DNA of 64,000 nt from Streptomyces sp. NBC_01754 (GCF_035918015.1 NZ_CP109132.1:5456001-5520000); one strand, 5' to 3'; shown: positions 10,258 through 24,164, counted from the stretch's first letter. Made by a program: numbers and translations. The notes: generated from the sequence alone by a model not told the origin.

Positions 10258-11526
10258 TCAGTCCTTCACCAGCGTGTCGTCGGACACGCCGAGCGTCCGG
10301 GTCCCGGACGCGGCGTCCCGTGCGGCGAGGGCGCGCTCGCCCCAGCGCACCACCGGAGTGGTCGCGAGGCCCGCGGCGACGAACAGCCCGCCGAGCAGGA
10401 TCCAGCCGGGCGTACCCCAGTAGACGAGCAGCCCGGTCAGCGCGAGCGGTCCGACGATCTCGGCGACGGTGAGACCGGTCCCGAAGAACGCCTGGTACTG
10501 GCCGTGCTTGCCGTCCGGCGCGAGGCCGAAACTGATCTCCCAGGTGCCGGCCATCTGCACCATCTCGCCCATCGTCTGCACCACCGCGGCGGCGACCAGC
10601 AGCAGCACCGCCGACCAGGCGGAGCCGCCGCTGCCGGAGAAGGCGAAGACGACGCAGCTCGCGCCGAGCAGCAGGGCGCCGCGCACCACGTACCGTGCGG
10701 CGCTCGTCAGGCCGGTGACGCCCCGCGCCACCCGTACCTGGAAGGCCACCACGGCGAGGGTGTTGATGATGAACATCACCGACAGGACCCACGGCGGGGC
10801 CTCGGTGCGTCCGACGATCCACAGTGGCAGCGCCACGTCGATGAGCGGCACGTGCAGCACCAGAACGAGGTTGAGCAGGCTGATGGCGACATAGGGACGG
10901 TCCTTGTAGACCGGCTGCGGCTTCTCGCCCTTGGGGGGCGCGGGCGACGGCGGGACGGACGGCACGCGCCACAGGACGAAGGCCGCCACCGCGAAGGCCG
11001 CCGAGTTCAGCGCGAAGGCCGCGAGGTAGGCCCCGCGCGTGTCGAACAGCAGCACGATGCCGCCGAGGGCGGCGCCCACCGACAGGCCGGCGTTGTAGCT
11101 GGCTTGCAGGACGGCACGGACGTGGGTGATCTGCTCCTTCGGCACCACTCCGGCGAGCAGGGCCTGCTGGGCGGCGGAGCCGCTGCGCTGGGCGACCGCG
11201 TACAGACTCGCCGAGAGCACGAACAGCGGGAAGGAGCGGACGAACAGATAGGAGCCGACGGCGAGGGAGGCGCAGACGAAGAAGACGACCGCGCTCCGGC
11301 GCACGCCTGTGCGGTCCGCGAGATGCCCCAGCGGCACGCCGACCACCAGCGCCACCGTCCAGGCGATGGTCAGGCCCAGCCCGAGCTGGCCCGGGGAGAG
11401 CCCGGCGACCGTGGTGAAGAACAGGGCGGCGGTGACGTAGTACGCGCCGTCGCCGGTCCTGCTGATCAGCTGGGCGACGGCCAGGGTGCGGGGCGGTCCC
11501 GACGGGGGGACAAAGCTTTTCTTCAT
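10258..11526 (-). CDS. MFS transporter of the pap-type operon
   Basis: 422 aa with ~12 hydrophobic segments and an MFS-type loop (GHLADRTGVRRS, residues ~65-76). Position between biosynthetic genes suggests export of, and self-protection from, the product. ATG 11526 is preceded by GGAGGAG at a proper distance, which fixes the start even though the frame is open to 11592. It lies 62 nt after the PLP-enzyme gene and 10 nt before ATP-grasp 2, so it is co-transcribed. Confidence 0.9.
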   Translation of the reverse strand: MKKSFVPPSGPPRTLAVAQLISRTGDGAYYVTAALFFTTVAGLSPGQLGLGLTIAWTVALVVGVPLGHLADRTGVRRSAVVFFVCASLAVGSYLFVRSFPLFVLSASLYAVAQRSGSAAQQALLAGVVPKEQITHVRAVLQASYNAGLSVGAALGGIVLLFDTRGAYLAAFALNSAAFAVAAFVLWRVPSVPPSPAPPKGEKPQPVYKDRPYVAISLLNLVLVLHVPLIDVALPLWIVGRTEAPPWVLSVMFIINTLAVVAFQVRVARGVTGLTSAARYVVRGALLLGASCVVFAFSGSGGSAWSAVLLLVAAAVVQTMGEMVQMAGTWEISFGLAPDGKHGQYQAFFGTGLTVAEIVGPLALTGLLVYWGTPGWILLGGLFVAAGLATTPVVRWGERALAARDAASGTRTLGVSDDTLVKD

Positions 11527-11588
11527 GTAGCTCCTCCGGTGGCCCGCCGGGCAGTGGTCGGGCGGTCCTGCGGGTGACGGATGTGTCG

Positions 11589-12838
11589 TCAAGCGGTGTG
11601 CTCGACCGGGCCGAGCGCCTCGACGGCGGTCTCCAGGTGCGCCACCTCGTGCGTCGCGGAGAGCGCGAAGCGGATGAGTCCGGTGCCCTTGGCGACGGTC
11701 GGGAAGAAGGCGGGCAGGACGAGGATCCCGGCGGTCCGCAGCCGGCGCGCGGCCTCGAACGCGGCCGCCTCGGTGCCGAAGTGGGCGCCGCGGATCGGCG
11801 AGTGCCGGCCGGCGTTGACGAGCCGGCCCTCCGTCAGCTTGTCGAAGTGCGCGGCGTTGCCCCTCAGCCGCTCCTGGAGCTGGGCCACCTCACCGTTCAG
11901 GTGCAGTCCGGCGGCGGCGACGTCGGCGGCGAGCAGCGGCAGCATGATCGAGTGCCCGAAGACCAGCGGGTTGGCGAACTTGCGCAGGACGCGCACGTCG
12001 TCCTGCGAGGGCAGGACGACGAAGCCGCCCGCGCCGCCGAACGCCTTGGACAGCGAACCGACCAGCATCACGTTGTCGGGCAGCCCGCCCTCGAACGCCT
12101 CGTACGCGTATCCCGCGCCCTGCTGCCCGTCGATGGAGATGCCGTGCGCGTCGTCCACGTACAGCACTCCGCCCGCGCGGCGCAGCGCGTCGGCGAGCCC
12201 GACCACGTCGACGAGTCCGCCCATGGAGCCGACTCCGTCGACGAGCGCGATGGGCGTGCGTCCGTCGGCGACCGCCTCGGTCAAGAGCCCGGCGAGGCTG
12301 TCCGGGTCCGTCAGGTCGAACCGGTGGGCCGGGCCGATCTGCTCCATGACCCCGCGCAGCACCTGCATCGAGGCGTGGGCGGTCTTGTCGACGAGGAACA
12401 GCGGACCCCGCTCGGCGACGGGATATCCGGGCAGCGCGCCGTTGCCGAGCAGAGGCAGCACGCCGAGGTGGACGTTGCTGACGGAGGTGAAGGGTACGAC
12501 GGGCCGGCCGCCGTAGACCTCGCCGAGGAGTTCCTCGAGCTGCCCGAGGTACATCGGCCGCATCCGGTTGCGCGAGGACGAGAAGTGCGCGCCGAACCGG
12601 AGGAGGGCGTCCTGCGCGGCCGCGACGAGCGCCGGGTGCTGCTCCAGGCCCAGATAGGAGCAGGAGACGAACTCGACGGCCCGGCCCCCGTCCGCCAGCT
12701 CCACCTCCTTGCCCTCGCGTCCGGTGATGACATGACCGGTCAGGCCCTCGTCGAAGGCCCGGTCCAGGGAGTCGGTGGTCTTGTCGATACGGGCTGAGAC
12801 CCAGTTGGCGTGCTTGTCGGCGTGCTGTCCTCGGCTGG

Positions 12839-12842
<4 letters not shown>
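11589..12842 (-). CDS. PLP-dependent alpha-oxoamine synthase-like enzyme (AONS/KBL/ALAS family)
   Basis: 417 aa, fold-type I. Recognisable features: GREGKEVELADGGRAVEFVS near the N-terminus, SSSRNRMRPMYLGQLEELLG, the PLP-ring aspartate in VDDAHGISIDGQQG, and the Schiff-base lysine in SLSKAFGGAGGF (Lys266). Family enzymes decarboxylate or deprotonate an amino acid at C-alpha and condense it with an acyl thioester, giving an alpha-amino ketone. No acyl-CoA ligase or carrier protein lies in the operon, so the acyl donor is unknown. Its ATG overlaps the stop of the papC-like gene by 4 nt (ATGA). Family is solid; reaction is inference. Confidence 0.88.
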
Positions 12843-17038
<4,196 letters not shown>

Positions 17039-17056
17039 CTTCGTCGTCCTTTCCGG

Positions 17057-18523
17057 TCAGCCCTGGGCGGCGGCGTGGCTGGCCGCGTAGTAGTCCCGCA
17101 GTGCCTTGGCGACGGACGGGTGGATACGGGAGGAGGCGAGCAGCTCCGGGGGCGGTGTGAAGGTCGGGTCGAACTCGTCCGCGATCCGGGTGTAGGCCGT
17201 GCGCAGGTAGTGCTCGATGGTGAACGGCCACTCGACGGGGACGTTCCAGTTCGACTCGTAACCGGTGGCGAGCATGTGGGTGACCGTGGTCTCCACGACC
17301 TCCTCGCGGCTCACCGGCTGGATCGGGGCCCGTACCGGGCGGAACATCCCGAGGTCGATCGTGGGCTCCTCGCCGAGCAGCAGCGCGGTCATCTCCCGGG
17401 CGAGCAGCGGGGAGAGGGTGAGACCGTCCCGGTAGGTGCCGGTCATCATCCACAGGCCGCCGAGCTCCGTCTCCCCGAGCAGCGGCATGCCGTCGAGGGC
17501 GACGGGCCGGTTGCCGACCTGGAGGGTGCGCAGCCCGCTCTCGCCGAGGTCGCGGCGGACCTGCCGGTTGGCGCAGTCGAGCAGGAACAGCACGTCGGAG
17601 ACGAGCGGTGTCTCGCGCGGCTCGGGCGAGATGATGTTGGTCGCGCCGACGTAGACCTGGCCGTCGCCGCGCGGGACGACGTGCAGGCCGCAGGCGAAGG
17701 CCCTGTTGGGCGTCCGGATCACGCTGGACGGACCTGTGCCGTCCTGGGTGTCGACGAGGGCGGAGACGCCGTAGCCGCTGATCAGGCGCGGGATACGGGC
17801 GGCCTGGTCGGGGACCGTGTCCAGGACGGTCTGGGAGGCGGAGCCGGCCGCCAGCACGAGCTGCTCCGTGACGAGCAGGGTGCCGGACGCGAGCGCGACA
17901 CCGGTGACCCTGCCCCCGCTGTGCTCGACGCGGGTGGCCTGCTCAGGAACGAGCGTGCCTCCGGCGGCGACGAACGCCTTCTCCAGGCGGGCCAGGAGCT
18001 CGTGGGCGTTCACCGCGTGCTCGTTGGGCAGGAACATCGCCTGCAGCGGCCGGCCGGTGGGCTCGGCGTCGATCCACTCGATGTCCTCGGCGTCGATGTC
18101 CTCGAACTTCTCGCCGTACTCGATGAGGGTGCTGCGGATCGCCTTGTAGTTGTGGGTGTCGATCTCGGGCAGCCCGACGGCGTTCAGCATGACGACGGTG
18201 CCGTCCGCGGTCAGCAGATCGGTGCCGTCGGAGTCGGGCGACAGCTGGGCCAGCCACTCCGGCCACAGCTTGCTCGCCTGGTAGGCCCAGTCGAGCTTCG
18301 TGCGGCCGTAGTCGCTCTTGAGGAGGGTGGTCGTGACCTCGCCGAACGTGCCTATCATCGCGCCGGCCGCGGAGGACGCGGCCCAGGGGCGGTGTGGCCG
18401 GCCGAGCACCGCCACGCGTATGCCGCGCCGGGCCAGGGTGAGGCCGAGTGACAGGCCGAGGGAGCCGTTTCCGACTACGACGACGTCGTGGACGCGGTCG
18501 TCCTCGGATGTGGTTGCGGGCAC
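17057..18523 (-). CDS. DAO-family FAD-dependent oxidoreductase
   Basis: 488 aa. An N-terminal FAD dinucleotide site, VVVVGNGSLGLSLGLTLARRG, precedes a glycine-oxidase/D-amino-acid-oxidase fold (ASSAAGAMIG; a late GTYRDGLTLSPLLAREM segment that contacts FAD). It likely oxidises an amine or amino acid C-N bond. The last ~90 residues extend beyond a typical ThiO. First gene of the operon; its GTG follows GGAAGGGAAT on the coding strand. The promoter should lie in 18524-18615, the gap to the ArsR gene, where CCTATGACT on the minus strand could be part of a -10. Substrate unknown: an intermediate amine, an amino ketone, or a standing amino acid. Confidence 0.85.
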   Translation of the reverse strand: MPATTSEDDRVHDVVVVGNGSLGLSLGLTLARRGIRVAVLGRPHRPWAASSAAGAMIGTFGEVTTTLLKSDYGRTKLDWAYQASKLWPEWLAQLSPDSDGTDLLTADGTVVMLNAVGLPEIDTHNYKAIRSTLIEYGEKFEDIDAEDIEWIDAEPTGRPLQAMFLPNEHAVNAHELLARLEKAFVAAGGTLVPEQATRVEHSGGRVTGVALASGTLLVTEQLVLAAGSASQTVLDTVPDQAARIPRLISGYGVSALVDTQDGTGPSSVIRTPNRAFACGLHVVPRGDGQVYVGATNIISPEPRETPLVSDVLFLLDCANRQVRRDLGESGLRTLQVGNRPVALDGMPLLGETELGGLWMMTGTYRDGLTLSPLLAREMTALLLGEEPTIDLGMFRPVRAPIQPVSREEVVETTVTHMLATGYESNWNVPVEWPFTIEHYLRTAYTRIADEFDPTFTPPPELLASSRIHPSVAKALRDYYAASHAAAQG

Positions 18524-18615
18524 CAGAATGATTCCCTTCCGGGAGAGGTGAAGTCATAGGACCGCTCGGTGCGGACAGCGGGGCGTCGGGCCCGCGCTCT
18601 GTCACCGTGGTCCGG

Positions 18616-19704
18616 TCAGCCAAACACGCCGGTGAGGGCCGCCCCAAGCCTTTTAGCTGGGTCTAAATCAGCGCTGTCGCGGAGGGATAAGGCGGAACGT
18701 CCGGGGGAGTGCCCGGCTCCGCGGACGAGCTCTTCGCCCGTCTCGGTGAGCGAGTGGATGACCCTGCGGCCGGCCCGTTGGCTCGTGACGAGGCTGCAGC
18801 CGCGCAGCACGGCGAGGTGCTGGCTGATGGCTCCCGGCGTCACGTCGATCTCGGCGGCCAGTTCACCGGTGGAGACGGGCACGGCGAGGGCCACGAGGAC
18901 CGCCGCACGGACGCTGCCGAGAAGGGCGGCGAGGGGGCTGGTGAGGCTCTGACCGTGGTTCTGCCACAGGTCGGTGACGCCGGGCCTCGGGTACACGATC
19001 ATCGACTGGAGCGGCGGCAGCATGGTCAGCACTTCCGGGCCGCAGAAGATGCTGGGCACCAGAATGATGCCCTGGCCACCGAGCGCCTCGTGGAAGGTGT
19101 AGGAGCTACGGATGGTGAGCTGGTTGTCCCGCCATCCGATGCGCTCGTGCAGGGAGGAGAAGACGGACGCCGAGCCGGCGGACTCCACCACCCGCATCCG
19201 GGCCCGGATGTCGGACTGGAGAACGCCGTGCATCCTGCGCCAGTGCGGCTCGATGGCCAGCTTCCAGTAGGTGAACAGCAGTTCTGTGAGCTGCGCGACG
19301 GCCTTCTCCGGCTCGGCCAGCATTCGCCGGTGCAGGAGCGCCGCCTCCTGCCGCCATGCGGCCGGGGTCCCCTGGTCCCCGGCCATCCAGGCCACCTCGT
19401 CGACGAAGTCCTCGGGTGAGGTGGCGCGCACCGCCTCGAGCTCGCCGTCGATGCCGGAGAGCGTGGCGGTGGGCGCCGGGGTGAGGAAGTCCGGGATGTA
19501 CCCGGTGGGGGGTATCACGGCCCGCAAGGGGCGGAGGTCGACGCCCCTGAGCTTGAGACGGACGTCGTCGACCCACGGCTGGTGCTGCCTTCTGCGCTCG
19601 GGCCTGGCCAGCATCCGGAAGCTGTAGACGGTCTCTCCGAGTGGAGAGACCGAGAAGCGGACTCTCGCGACGTCGCCCGCGGTCGCGCCGTAGCTGATCA
19701 ACAC
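18616..19704 (-). CDS. ArsR-type winged-helix regulator with N-terminal DUF5937-like domain
   Basis: 362 aa. The N-terminal ~240 residues resemble the DUF5937 region common before ArsR-type HTH domains in Streptomyces (FSVSPLGETVYSFRML at the start). The C-terminal winged helix has VSTGELAAEIDVTPGAISQHLAVLRGCSLVTSQRAGR in outline, a clear recognition helix. There are no obvious metal-binding cysteine pairs, so the signal is probably a small molecule. GTG 19704 has GAGGGA 8 nt upstream, while the longer frame to 19773 has no better signal. It lies in the same direction as, and 92 nt before, the pap-type operon, so it is its probable regulator. Confidence 0.85.
   Translation of the reverse strand: MLISYGATAGDVARVRFSVSPLGETVYSFRMLARPERRRQHQPWVDDVRLKLRGVDLRPLRAVIPPTGYIPDFLTPAPTATLSGIDGELEAVRATSPEDFVDEVAWMAGDQGTPAAWRQEAALLHRRMLAEPEKAVAQLTELLFTYWKLAIEPHWRRMHGVLQSDIRARMRVVESAGSASVFSSLHERIGWRDNQLTIRSSYTFHEALGGQGIILVPSIFCGPEVLTMLPPLQSMIVYPRPGVTDLWQNHGQSLTSPLAALLGSVRAAVLVALAVPVSTGELAAEIDVTPGAISQHLAVLRGCSLVTSQRAGRRVIHSLTETGEELVRGAGHSPGRSALSLRDSADLDPAKRLGAALTGVFG
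18652..18667. promoter_or_regulatory. Candidate ArsR-family operator
   Basis: Inverted repeat TTTAG-N6-CTAAA, with an AT-rich flank that stands out in this GC-rich region. It lies inside the last codons of the ArsR-type regulator gene and ~130 bp before the first biosynthetic gene. Many ArsR/SmtB operators are short AT-rich inverted repeats of this kind. Position suits repression of the operon; inference only. Confidence 0.4.
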
Positions 19705-19885
19705 AACCCCATTCCCTCGGCGCACCGGGCAGGAGCCGTCTCCGAGCCGCCCCCCCGTGCGCCGTCCCCGCACCCCCGCACGAAGGGGTCGACAGCACGT
19801 TAGATGATGGCCGGCAGCCCTAACAGCACGGGGACTTCACGATGACGGAGTGCGGCAAGGGCGGGTACGTCCGGCAAAGGCCGCG

Positions 19886-20197
19886 TCACGACCCGAACGG
19901 GGCGTCAGGCACCTGTCCGAATGACCGGATCCGCCCCGGTCGTCGTCGGCAGGCGGGCGACGCGGCCGACGGCAGCGGACACGCACCGGCTGTAGGGTCC
20001 GCGATTTCGCTGTACCCGTTGAACTCGCCGCCGCTGTCGTGGGCTTCGTACTCATACTCGTACTCGAGGTGGGAGTGCGCCACGAAGGCCGAGCGGCCGG
20101 GCCGCAGGTGGAAGTACCGAAGGACGCAGTCCTGCTGGTCGCGGAAGAAGCGGACAAGGTAGGCGCCGGGCTCGACATCGCGCGTTCGGCGCGCGTC
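19886..20197 (-). pseudogene. Truncated unknown gene (remnant)
   Basis: One minus-strand frame stays open from 20197 to 19886 and translates to protein-like sequence (DVEPGAYLVRFFRDQQDC, then a YFHLRPG and an HLEYEYEYEAHD segment). It has no start codon at its N-terminal side: a TGA stop at 20198-20200 comes directly before, and the only internal start is a GTG at 20083. The C-terminal ~35 residues become Arg/Pro-rich and look like readthrough. I read it as the middle of a decayed gene. It might derive from a SUKH/SMI1-like protein, but I do not recognise it with confidence. The remaining intergenic sequence of 19705-20231 holds nothing else I can support. Confidence 0.45.
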
Positions 20198-20231
20198 TCA
20201 CGGGGACGGTGCGCGCTCAATCGCGGAACCT

Positions 20232-21368
20232 TCAACCGGCCCGCAGCCGGGCCGACTTCAGTGCCATGTGCAGCAGCAGCCGGTCCTCGCCGTCGTCCAG
20301 GTCGAGGCCGGTGAGCTGTTCCACCCGCCCGAGGCGGTAGTACAGCGTCTGACGGTGGATGCCCAGCTGGGCGGCTGTCCGGCCCGCCTGGCCCGCGCAG
20401 TCGAGGAACACCTCGGCGGTGCGGGCCAGCGCCGTGTGCGGGCCCTCCAGCAGCGTGCGGGCGACGGGGTCCGGCGTCCGGGGCAGCGCGGTGAGCAGCC
20501 GGTACGGTCCGATGGACGCCCAGCCGGCGACCGGGCCGAAGCGGGGTTCCGCCTGGGCCGCCCGCGCGGCCGACCGCGCCTCGTGCCAGGAGGCGGCCAG
20601 CTCCGCCAGGCCCCGCCGGGCGGTGGCGATCCCGGCGGTGGTGTCGGGCCCGGCCAGGGCACGCAGCCGGTCCGCGGCCGTCGCCGCCGGGTCCGGGGCG
20701 TCGGGGGAGCGCAGCCGGACCAGCGCCGCCAGGGACGGGGTGCCGGCCTCCTCCACCGTGGCGAGGGCCGCCGCCGACGGCACCGTACGCACCGACGGGG
20801 GGCCGTCCTGCCACGGGGTCACGCACACCACGGTGTGCAGTCCCTCCGCGTCCGGGCCGAGGGCCTCGCCCAGCGCGGTCACCGCCGCCTCGCGCTGCCG
20901 CCCCGGCCCGGCGCCGAGCACCGCGGCGAGCTCGCGGGTCAGGTCCGCGCCCGCCCGCGCCTCGTCGAAGAGCAGCACCCCGATCCGGTCGGCCACCTCC
21001 ATGGCCGCCGCCAGCTGTCCGTCCGTGGGCCCCGGTTCCGCGTCGAGCAGCCAGACGTAGCCCAGGACGACACCCCGATGGCGTACCGGCAGGCAGACGC
21101 GGCCCCGATGGACCCCGGCCTCCGGGGCCGCCGGGATGCGGAGCGGGCCGGTCGCCCGGGTGATGCCGAAGGCCTCGAACCAGGCACGGACGGCAGGGGT
21201 GGAGCGCCGGGTGAGGATCGAGCGCGTACGGACGGGGTCCATGGCCGTGTCGTCGTCGCTGTCGTGGGCCCCGAAGGCGACCAGGCCGAAATCACGGTTC
21301 TCCAGGGTCGCCGGGGCGCCGAGCAGCGCGGAGATCTCGTCCACCAGCTCCTGGTAATCGCCTTTCAC
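20232..21368 (-). CDS. PucR-family transcriptional regulator of proline catabolism
   Basis: 378 aa from GTG 21368 (387 from ATG 21395). The N-terminal half is a GAF-like sensor region (residues ~1-150, starting [17 protein letters not shown]). The C-terminal PucR helix-turn-helix is clear: [39 protein letters not shown] in outline. It is divergent from proline dehydrogenase and P5C dehydrogenase with a 178-bp gap, so it most likely controls them in response to proline. The upstream ATG lies inside a 16-bp palindrome (21388-21403) that looks like its operator, so the GTG start is preferred; this is not proven. Confidence 0.88.
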   Translation of the reverse strand: MKGDYQELVDEISALLGAPATLENRDFGLVAFGAHDSDDDTAMDPVRTRSILTRRSTPAVRAWFEAFGITRATGPLRIPAAPEAGVHRGRVCLPVRHRGVVLGYVWLLDAEPGPTDGQLAAAMEVADRIGVLLFDEARAGADLTRELAAVLGAGPGRQREAAVTALGEALGPDAEGLHTVVCVTPWQDGPPSVRTVPSAAALATVEEAGTPSLAALVRLRSPDAPDPAATAADRLRALAGPDTTAGIATARRGLAELAASWHEARSAARAAQAEPRFGPVAGWASIGPYRLLTALPRTPDPVARTLLEGPHTALARTAEVFLDCAGQAGRTAAQLGIHRQTLYYRLGRVEQLTGLDLDDGEDRLLLHMALKSARLRAG

Positions 21369-21387
21369 CCCGCCATTCTCGCATCCT

Positions 21388-21403
21388 TCAGACATATGTC
21401 TGA
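21388..21403. promoter_or_regulatory. 16-bp palindrome between the PucR-type regulator and proline dehydrogenase
   Basis: TCAGACATATGTCTGA is a perfect 16-bp palindrome in the divergent intergenic region, ~20 bp from the regulator's GTG and ~145 bp before proline dehydrogenase. Best reading: operator for the adjacent PucR-type protein, allowing autoregulation and control of the put genes. Confidence 0.6.
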
Positions 21404-21546
21404 GTCGACGGCCACAGATGCGTGACAGGTGTCGATGGCACGGCGGGGGAAGCTTCCCTAGATTTCACGGTGGTTCTCCGTACCGTCCCGGTCCGTTTGT
21501 CTTTGCCCCGGTTCGGTCCCCGTCCGATCTTCCGTGGAGGTGCCCC

Positions 21547-22473
21547 GTGCTGGGTCCCGTGATTCTCGCCGCGTCCCGCAGCGACAAGATGCGTCGTTTC
21601 GTCTCGGCCGCCCCGGGCACCAGGCAGGTCGTCGACCGGTTCATCGCCGGTGAGACGGTCGACGAGGTCATCAGGATCGTCCAGGACTCCGCCGACAGGG
21701 GACTGGAGGTCACCCTCGACGTCGTGGGTGAGGACATCACCACCCCCGGGCAGGCCGCCGCCGCGCGTGACGCGTACCTGGAGCTGATCGGCCACCTCGC
21801 CGACCTCGGTCTCGGCACCGGCGCGGAGATGTCGGTCAAGCTGTCGATGTTCGGCCAGTCGCTCCAGGGCGGCCACGAGCTGGCGCTCGCCAACGTCCGC
21901 CCGGTCGTCGAGGCCGCCGCCGCGATCGGCACCACGGTCACCCTGGACGCCGAGGACCACACCACGCTCGACTCGATGTTCGCCGTCCACGAGGAGCTGC
22001 GGAAGGACTTCCCGCAGACCGGCTGCGTCATCCAGTCCTACCTGTTCCGCACCGAGGAGGACGCCCGGCGCCTCGCCGCCGCGGGCAGCCGGGTCCGCCT
22101 GGTCAAGGGCGCGTACAAGGAGCCGGCCTCCGTCGCCCACCAGGACAAGGCGGAGACCGACAAGGCGTACGTGCGTATCCTGAAGACGCTGATGCACGGC
22201 GAGGGATACCCGATGATCGGCTCCCACGACCCGCGGCTCATCGCGATCGGACAGGAGCTCGCCCGCCAGGCCGGGCGCAAACCGGACGAGTACGAGTTCC
22301 AGATGCTGTACGGCATCCGCAGCGACGAACAGCTCCGGCTCGCGGCCGAGGGCCACCGGATGCGCGTCTACACGGCGTACGGCACCGACTGGTACGGATA
22401 CTTCATGCGCCGACTCGCGGAGAAGCCGGCAAACCTGCTGTTCTTCGCCCGCTCCGTCGTCACCAAGGGCTGA
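21547..22473 (+). CDS. Proline dehydrogenase (monofunctional)
   Basis: 308 aa, the size of stand-alone FAD-dependent PRODH. Oxidises proline to delta1-pyrroline-5-carboxylate. The (beta-alpha)8 barrel motifs are present: VTLDVVGEDI, VKLSMFGQSL, VTLDAEDHTTLD, GCVIQSYL, RLVKGAYKEP, and the C-terminal YEFQMLYGIR. GTG 21547 follows GGAGGTG; the frame is open to 21418 without a better signal. It sits 59 nt before P5C dehydrogenase, so the two form an operon that converts proline to glutamate. The PucR-type regulator is divergent. Confidence 0.94.
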   Translation: MLGPVILAASRSDKMRRFVSAAPGTRQVVDRFIAGETVDEVIRIVQDSADRGLEVTLDVVGEDITTPGQAAAARDAYLELIGHLADLGLGTGAEMSVKLSMFGQSLQGGHELALANVRPVVEAAAAIGTTVTLDAEDHTTLDSMFAVHEELRKDFPQTGCVIQSYLFRTEEDARRLAAAGSRVRLVKGAYKEPASVAHQDKAETDKAYVRILKTLMHGEGYPMIGSHDPRLIAIGQELARQAGRKPDEYEFQMLYGIRSDEQLRLAAEGHRMRVYTAYGTDWYGYFMRRLAEKPANLLFFARSVVTKG

Positions 22474-22532
22474 AGGCCGAAGGCCGACAGGCCAGGCCGA
22501 CCACCCGTCCCAACCAAGGAGGCATGTCACTC

Positions 22533-24164
22533 ATGGACGCTGTGACCCAGGTCCCCGCGCCGGTCAACGAGCCGGTACACACCTACGCCCCCGGCACCCC
22601 GGAGCGGGCCCGGCTGGAGGCGAGGCTCAAGGAGCTCGCCGAGAACCCGGTCGACCTGCCGATGACCATCGGCGGCGAGAAGCGGATGGGTGGCGGCGAG
22701 CGTTTCGACGTGGTGCAGCCGCACAACCACAAGGCCGTCCTCGGCACGTACGCCAACGCCACCGAGGCCGACGCCCAGGACGCGGTCGACGCGGCCCTGG
22801 CCGCCGCGCCGGCCTGGCGCGCGATGTCCTTCGACGACCGTGCCGCGATCATCCTGCGCGCCGCCGAACTGCTGGCCGGCCCGTGGCGCGAGACGCTGGC
22901 CGCCTCCACCATGCTCGGCCAGTCCAAGACCGCGCAGCAGGCCGAGATCGACTGTCCCTGCGAGCTCGTCGACTTCTGGCGCTTCAACGTGCACTACGCG
23001 CGCCAGATCCTCGCCGAGCAGCCCCCGGCCAACTCCCCGGGCGTGTGGAACCGCATGGACCACCGGCCGCTGGAGGGGTTCGTCTACGCGATCACGCCCT
23101 TCAACTTCTCGGCCATCGCCGGGAACCTGCCGACCGCGCCCGCCCTCATGGGCAACGTGGTGGTGTGGAAGCCCTCCCCGACGCAGACGCACGCCGCGGT
23201 GCTGCTGATGAGCCTCCTGGAGGAGGCCGGTCTGCCCAAGGGCGTCATCAACCTGGTCACCGGCGACGGCCTCGCCGTCTCCGAGGTCGCGCTGAACCAC
23301 CGCGACCTGGCCGGCATCCACTTCACCGGGTCCACGCCCACCTTCCGGCACCTGTGGAAGACGGTCGGGAACAACATCGAGAAGTACCGCACCTACCCGC
23401 GCCTGGTCGGCGAGACCGGCGGCAAGGACTTCGTCGTCGCGCACCCGAGCGCCGACCGCGCCGTCCTGAAGACCGCGCTGACCCGTGGCTCCTTCGAGTA
23501 CCAGGGCCAGAAGTGCTCGGCGTCCTCCCGCGCGTACATCCCGGCCTCCCTCTGGAACTCCGGGTTCAAGGAGGAGTTCGCGGCCGAGGTCGACTCGATC
23601 ACCATGGGTGACGTCACCGACCTGTCGCACTTCATGGGCGCCGTCATCGACGCCCGGTCGTTCGCGAAGAACAAGGCCGCGATCGACCGTGCGAAGAGCG
23701 ACCCGTCCTGCACGATCGTCGCGGGCGGCACGTACGACGACTCCGTCGGCTACTTCGTCCGCCCGACCGTCGTCGTGTGCGACGACCCGGCCAACGAGAT
23801 CTTCACCACCGAGTACTTCGGGCCGGTCCTGGCCGTGCACGTCTACGAGGACGAGAAGTACGACGAGATGCTGGAGCAGATGGAGTCCGTCACGGACTAC
23901 GCGCTGACCGGCTCGGTCATCGCCAAGGACCGTGCGGCGGCCGCGTACACGATGGACAGGCTCCGCTACGCGGCGGGCAACTTCTACATCAACGACAAGT
24001 CGACCGGCGCGGTGGTCGGCCAGCAGCCCTTCGGCGGCGGCCGCGGCTCCGGCACCAACGACAAGGCGGGCGCCCCGCAGAACCTGATGCGCTGGACGCT
24101 GACCCGCGCCATCAAGGAGACGCTGGTCCCGCCGACCGACTACACCTACCCCCACCAGGGCTGA
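22533..24164 (+). CDS. pruA: L-glutamate gamma-semialdehyde (P5C) dehydrogenase
   Basis: 543 aa ALDH-superfamily enzyme that oxidises glutamate semialdehyde to glutamate with NAD. Motifs: FNFSAIAGNLPTAPALMGN for the cofactor site, FTGSTPTF, GETGGKDFV with the general-base Glu, and the catalytic Cys328 in GQKCSASSRAY. NPxNEIFTTEYFGPVLAVHVY-like and INDKSTGAVVGQQPFGGGRGSG segments close the fold. ATG 22524 is in frame, but AAGGAGG (22516-22522) is 10 nt from ATG 22533 and only 1 nt from the earlier one, so 22533 is preferred. Second gene of the proline operon; two hairpins follow. Confidence 0.95.
   Translation: MDAVTQVPAPVNEPVHTYAPGTPERARLEARLKELAENPVDLPMTIGGEKRMGGGERFDVVQPHNHKAVLGTYANATEADAQDAVDAALAAAPAWRAMSFDDRAAIILRAAELLAGPWRETLAASTMLGQSKTAQQAEIDCPCELVDFWRFNVHYARQILAEQPPANSPGVWNRMDHRPLEGFVYAITPFNFSAIAGNLPTAPALMGNVVVWKPSPTQTHAAVLLMSLLEEAGLPKGVINLVTGDGLAVSEVALNHRDLAGIHFTGSTPTFRHLWKTVGNNIEKYRTYPRLVGETGGKDFVVAHPSADRAVLKTALTRGSFEYQGQKCSASSRAYIPASLWNSGFKEEFAAEVDSITMGDVTDLSHFMGAVIDARSFAKNKAAIDRAKSDPSCTIVAGGTYDDSVGYFVRPTVVVCDDPANEIFTTEYFGPVLAVHVYEDEKYDEMLEQMESVTDYALTGSVIAKDRAAAAYTMDRLRYAAGNFYINDKSTGAVVGQQPFGGGRGSGTNDKAGAPQNLMRWTLTRAIKETLVPPTDYTYPHQG

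Noticed and set aside
18518..19072. Near-identical 19-mers (18/19) at 18518-18536 and 19054-19072
   Set aside because: One lies in the regulator's coding sequence and one at the flavoenzyme start. A chance match of this length is expected at low frequency in a window this size with GC bias, and the sequence is barely palindromic.
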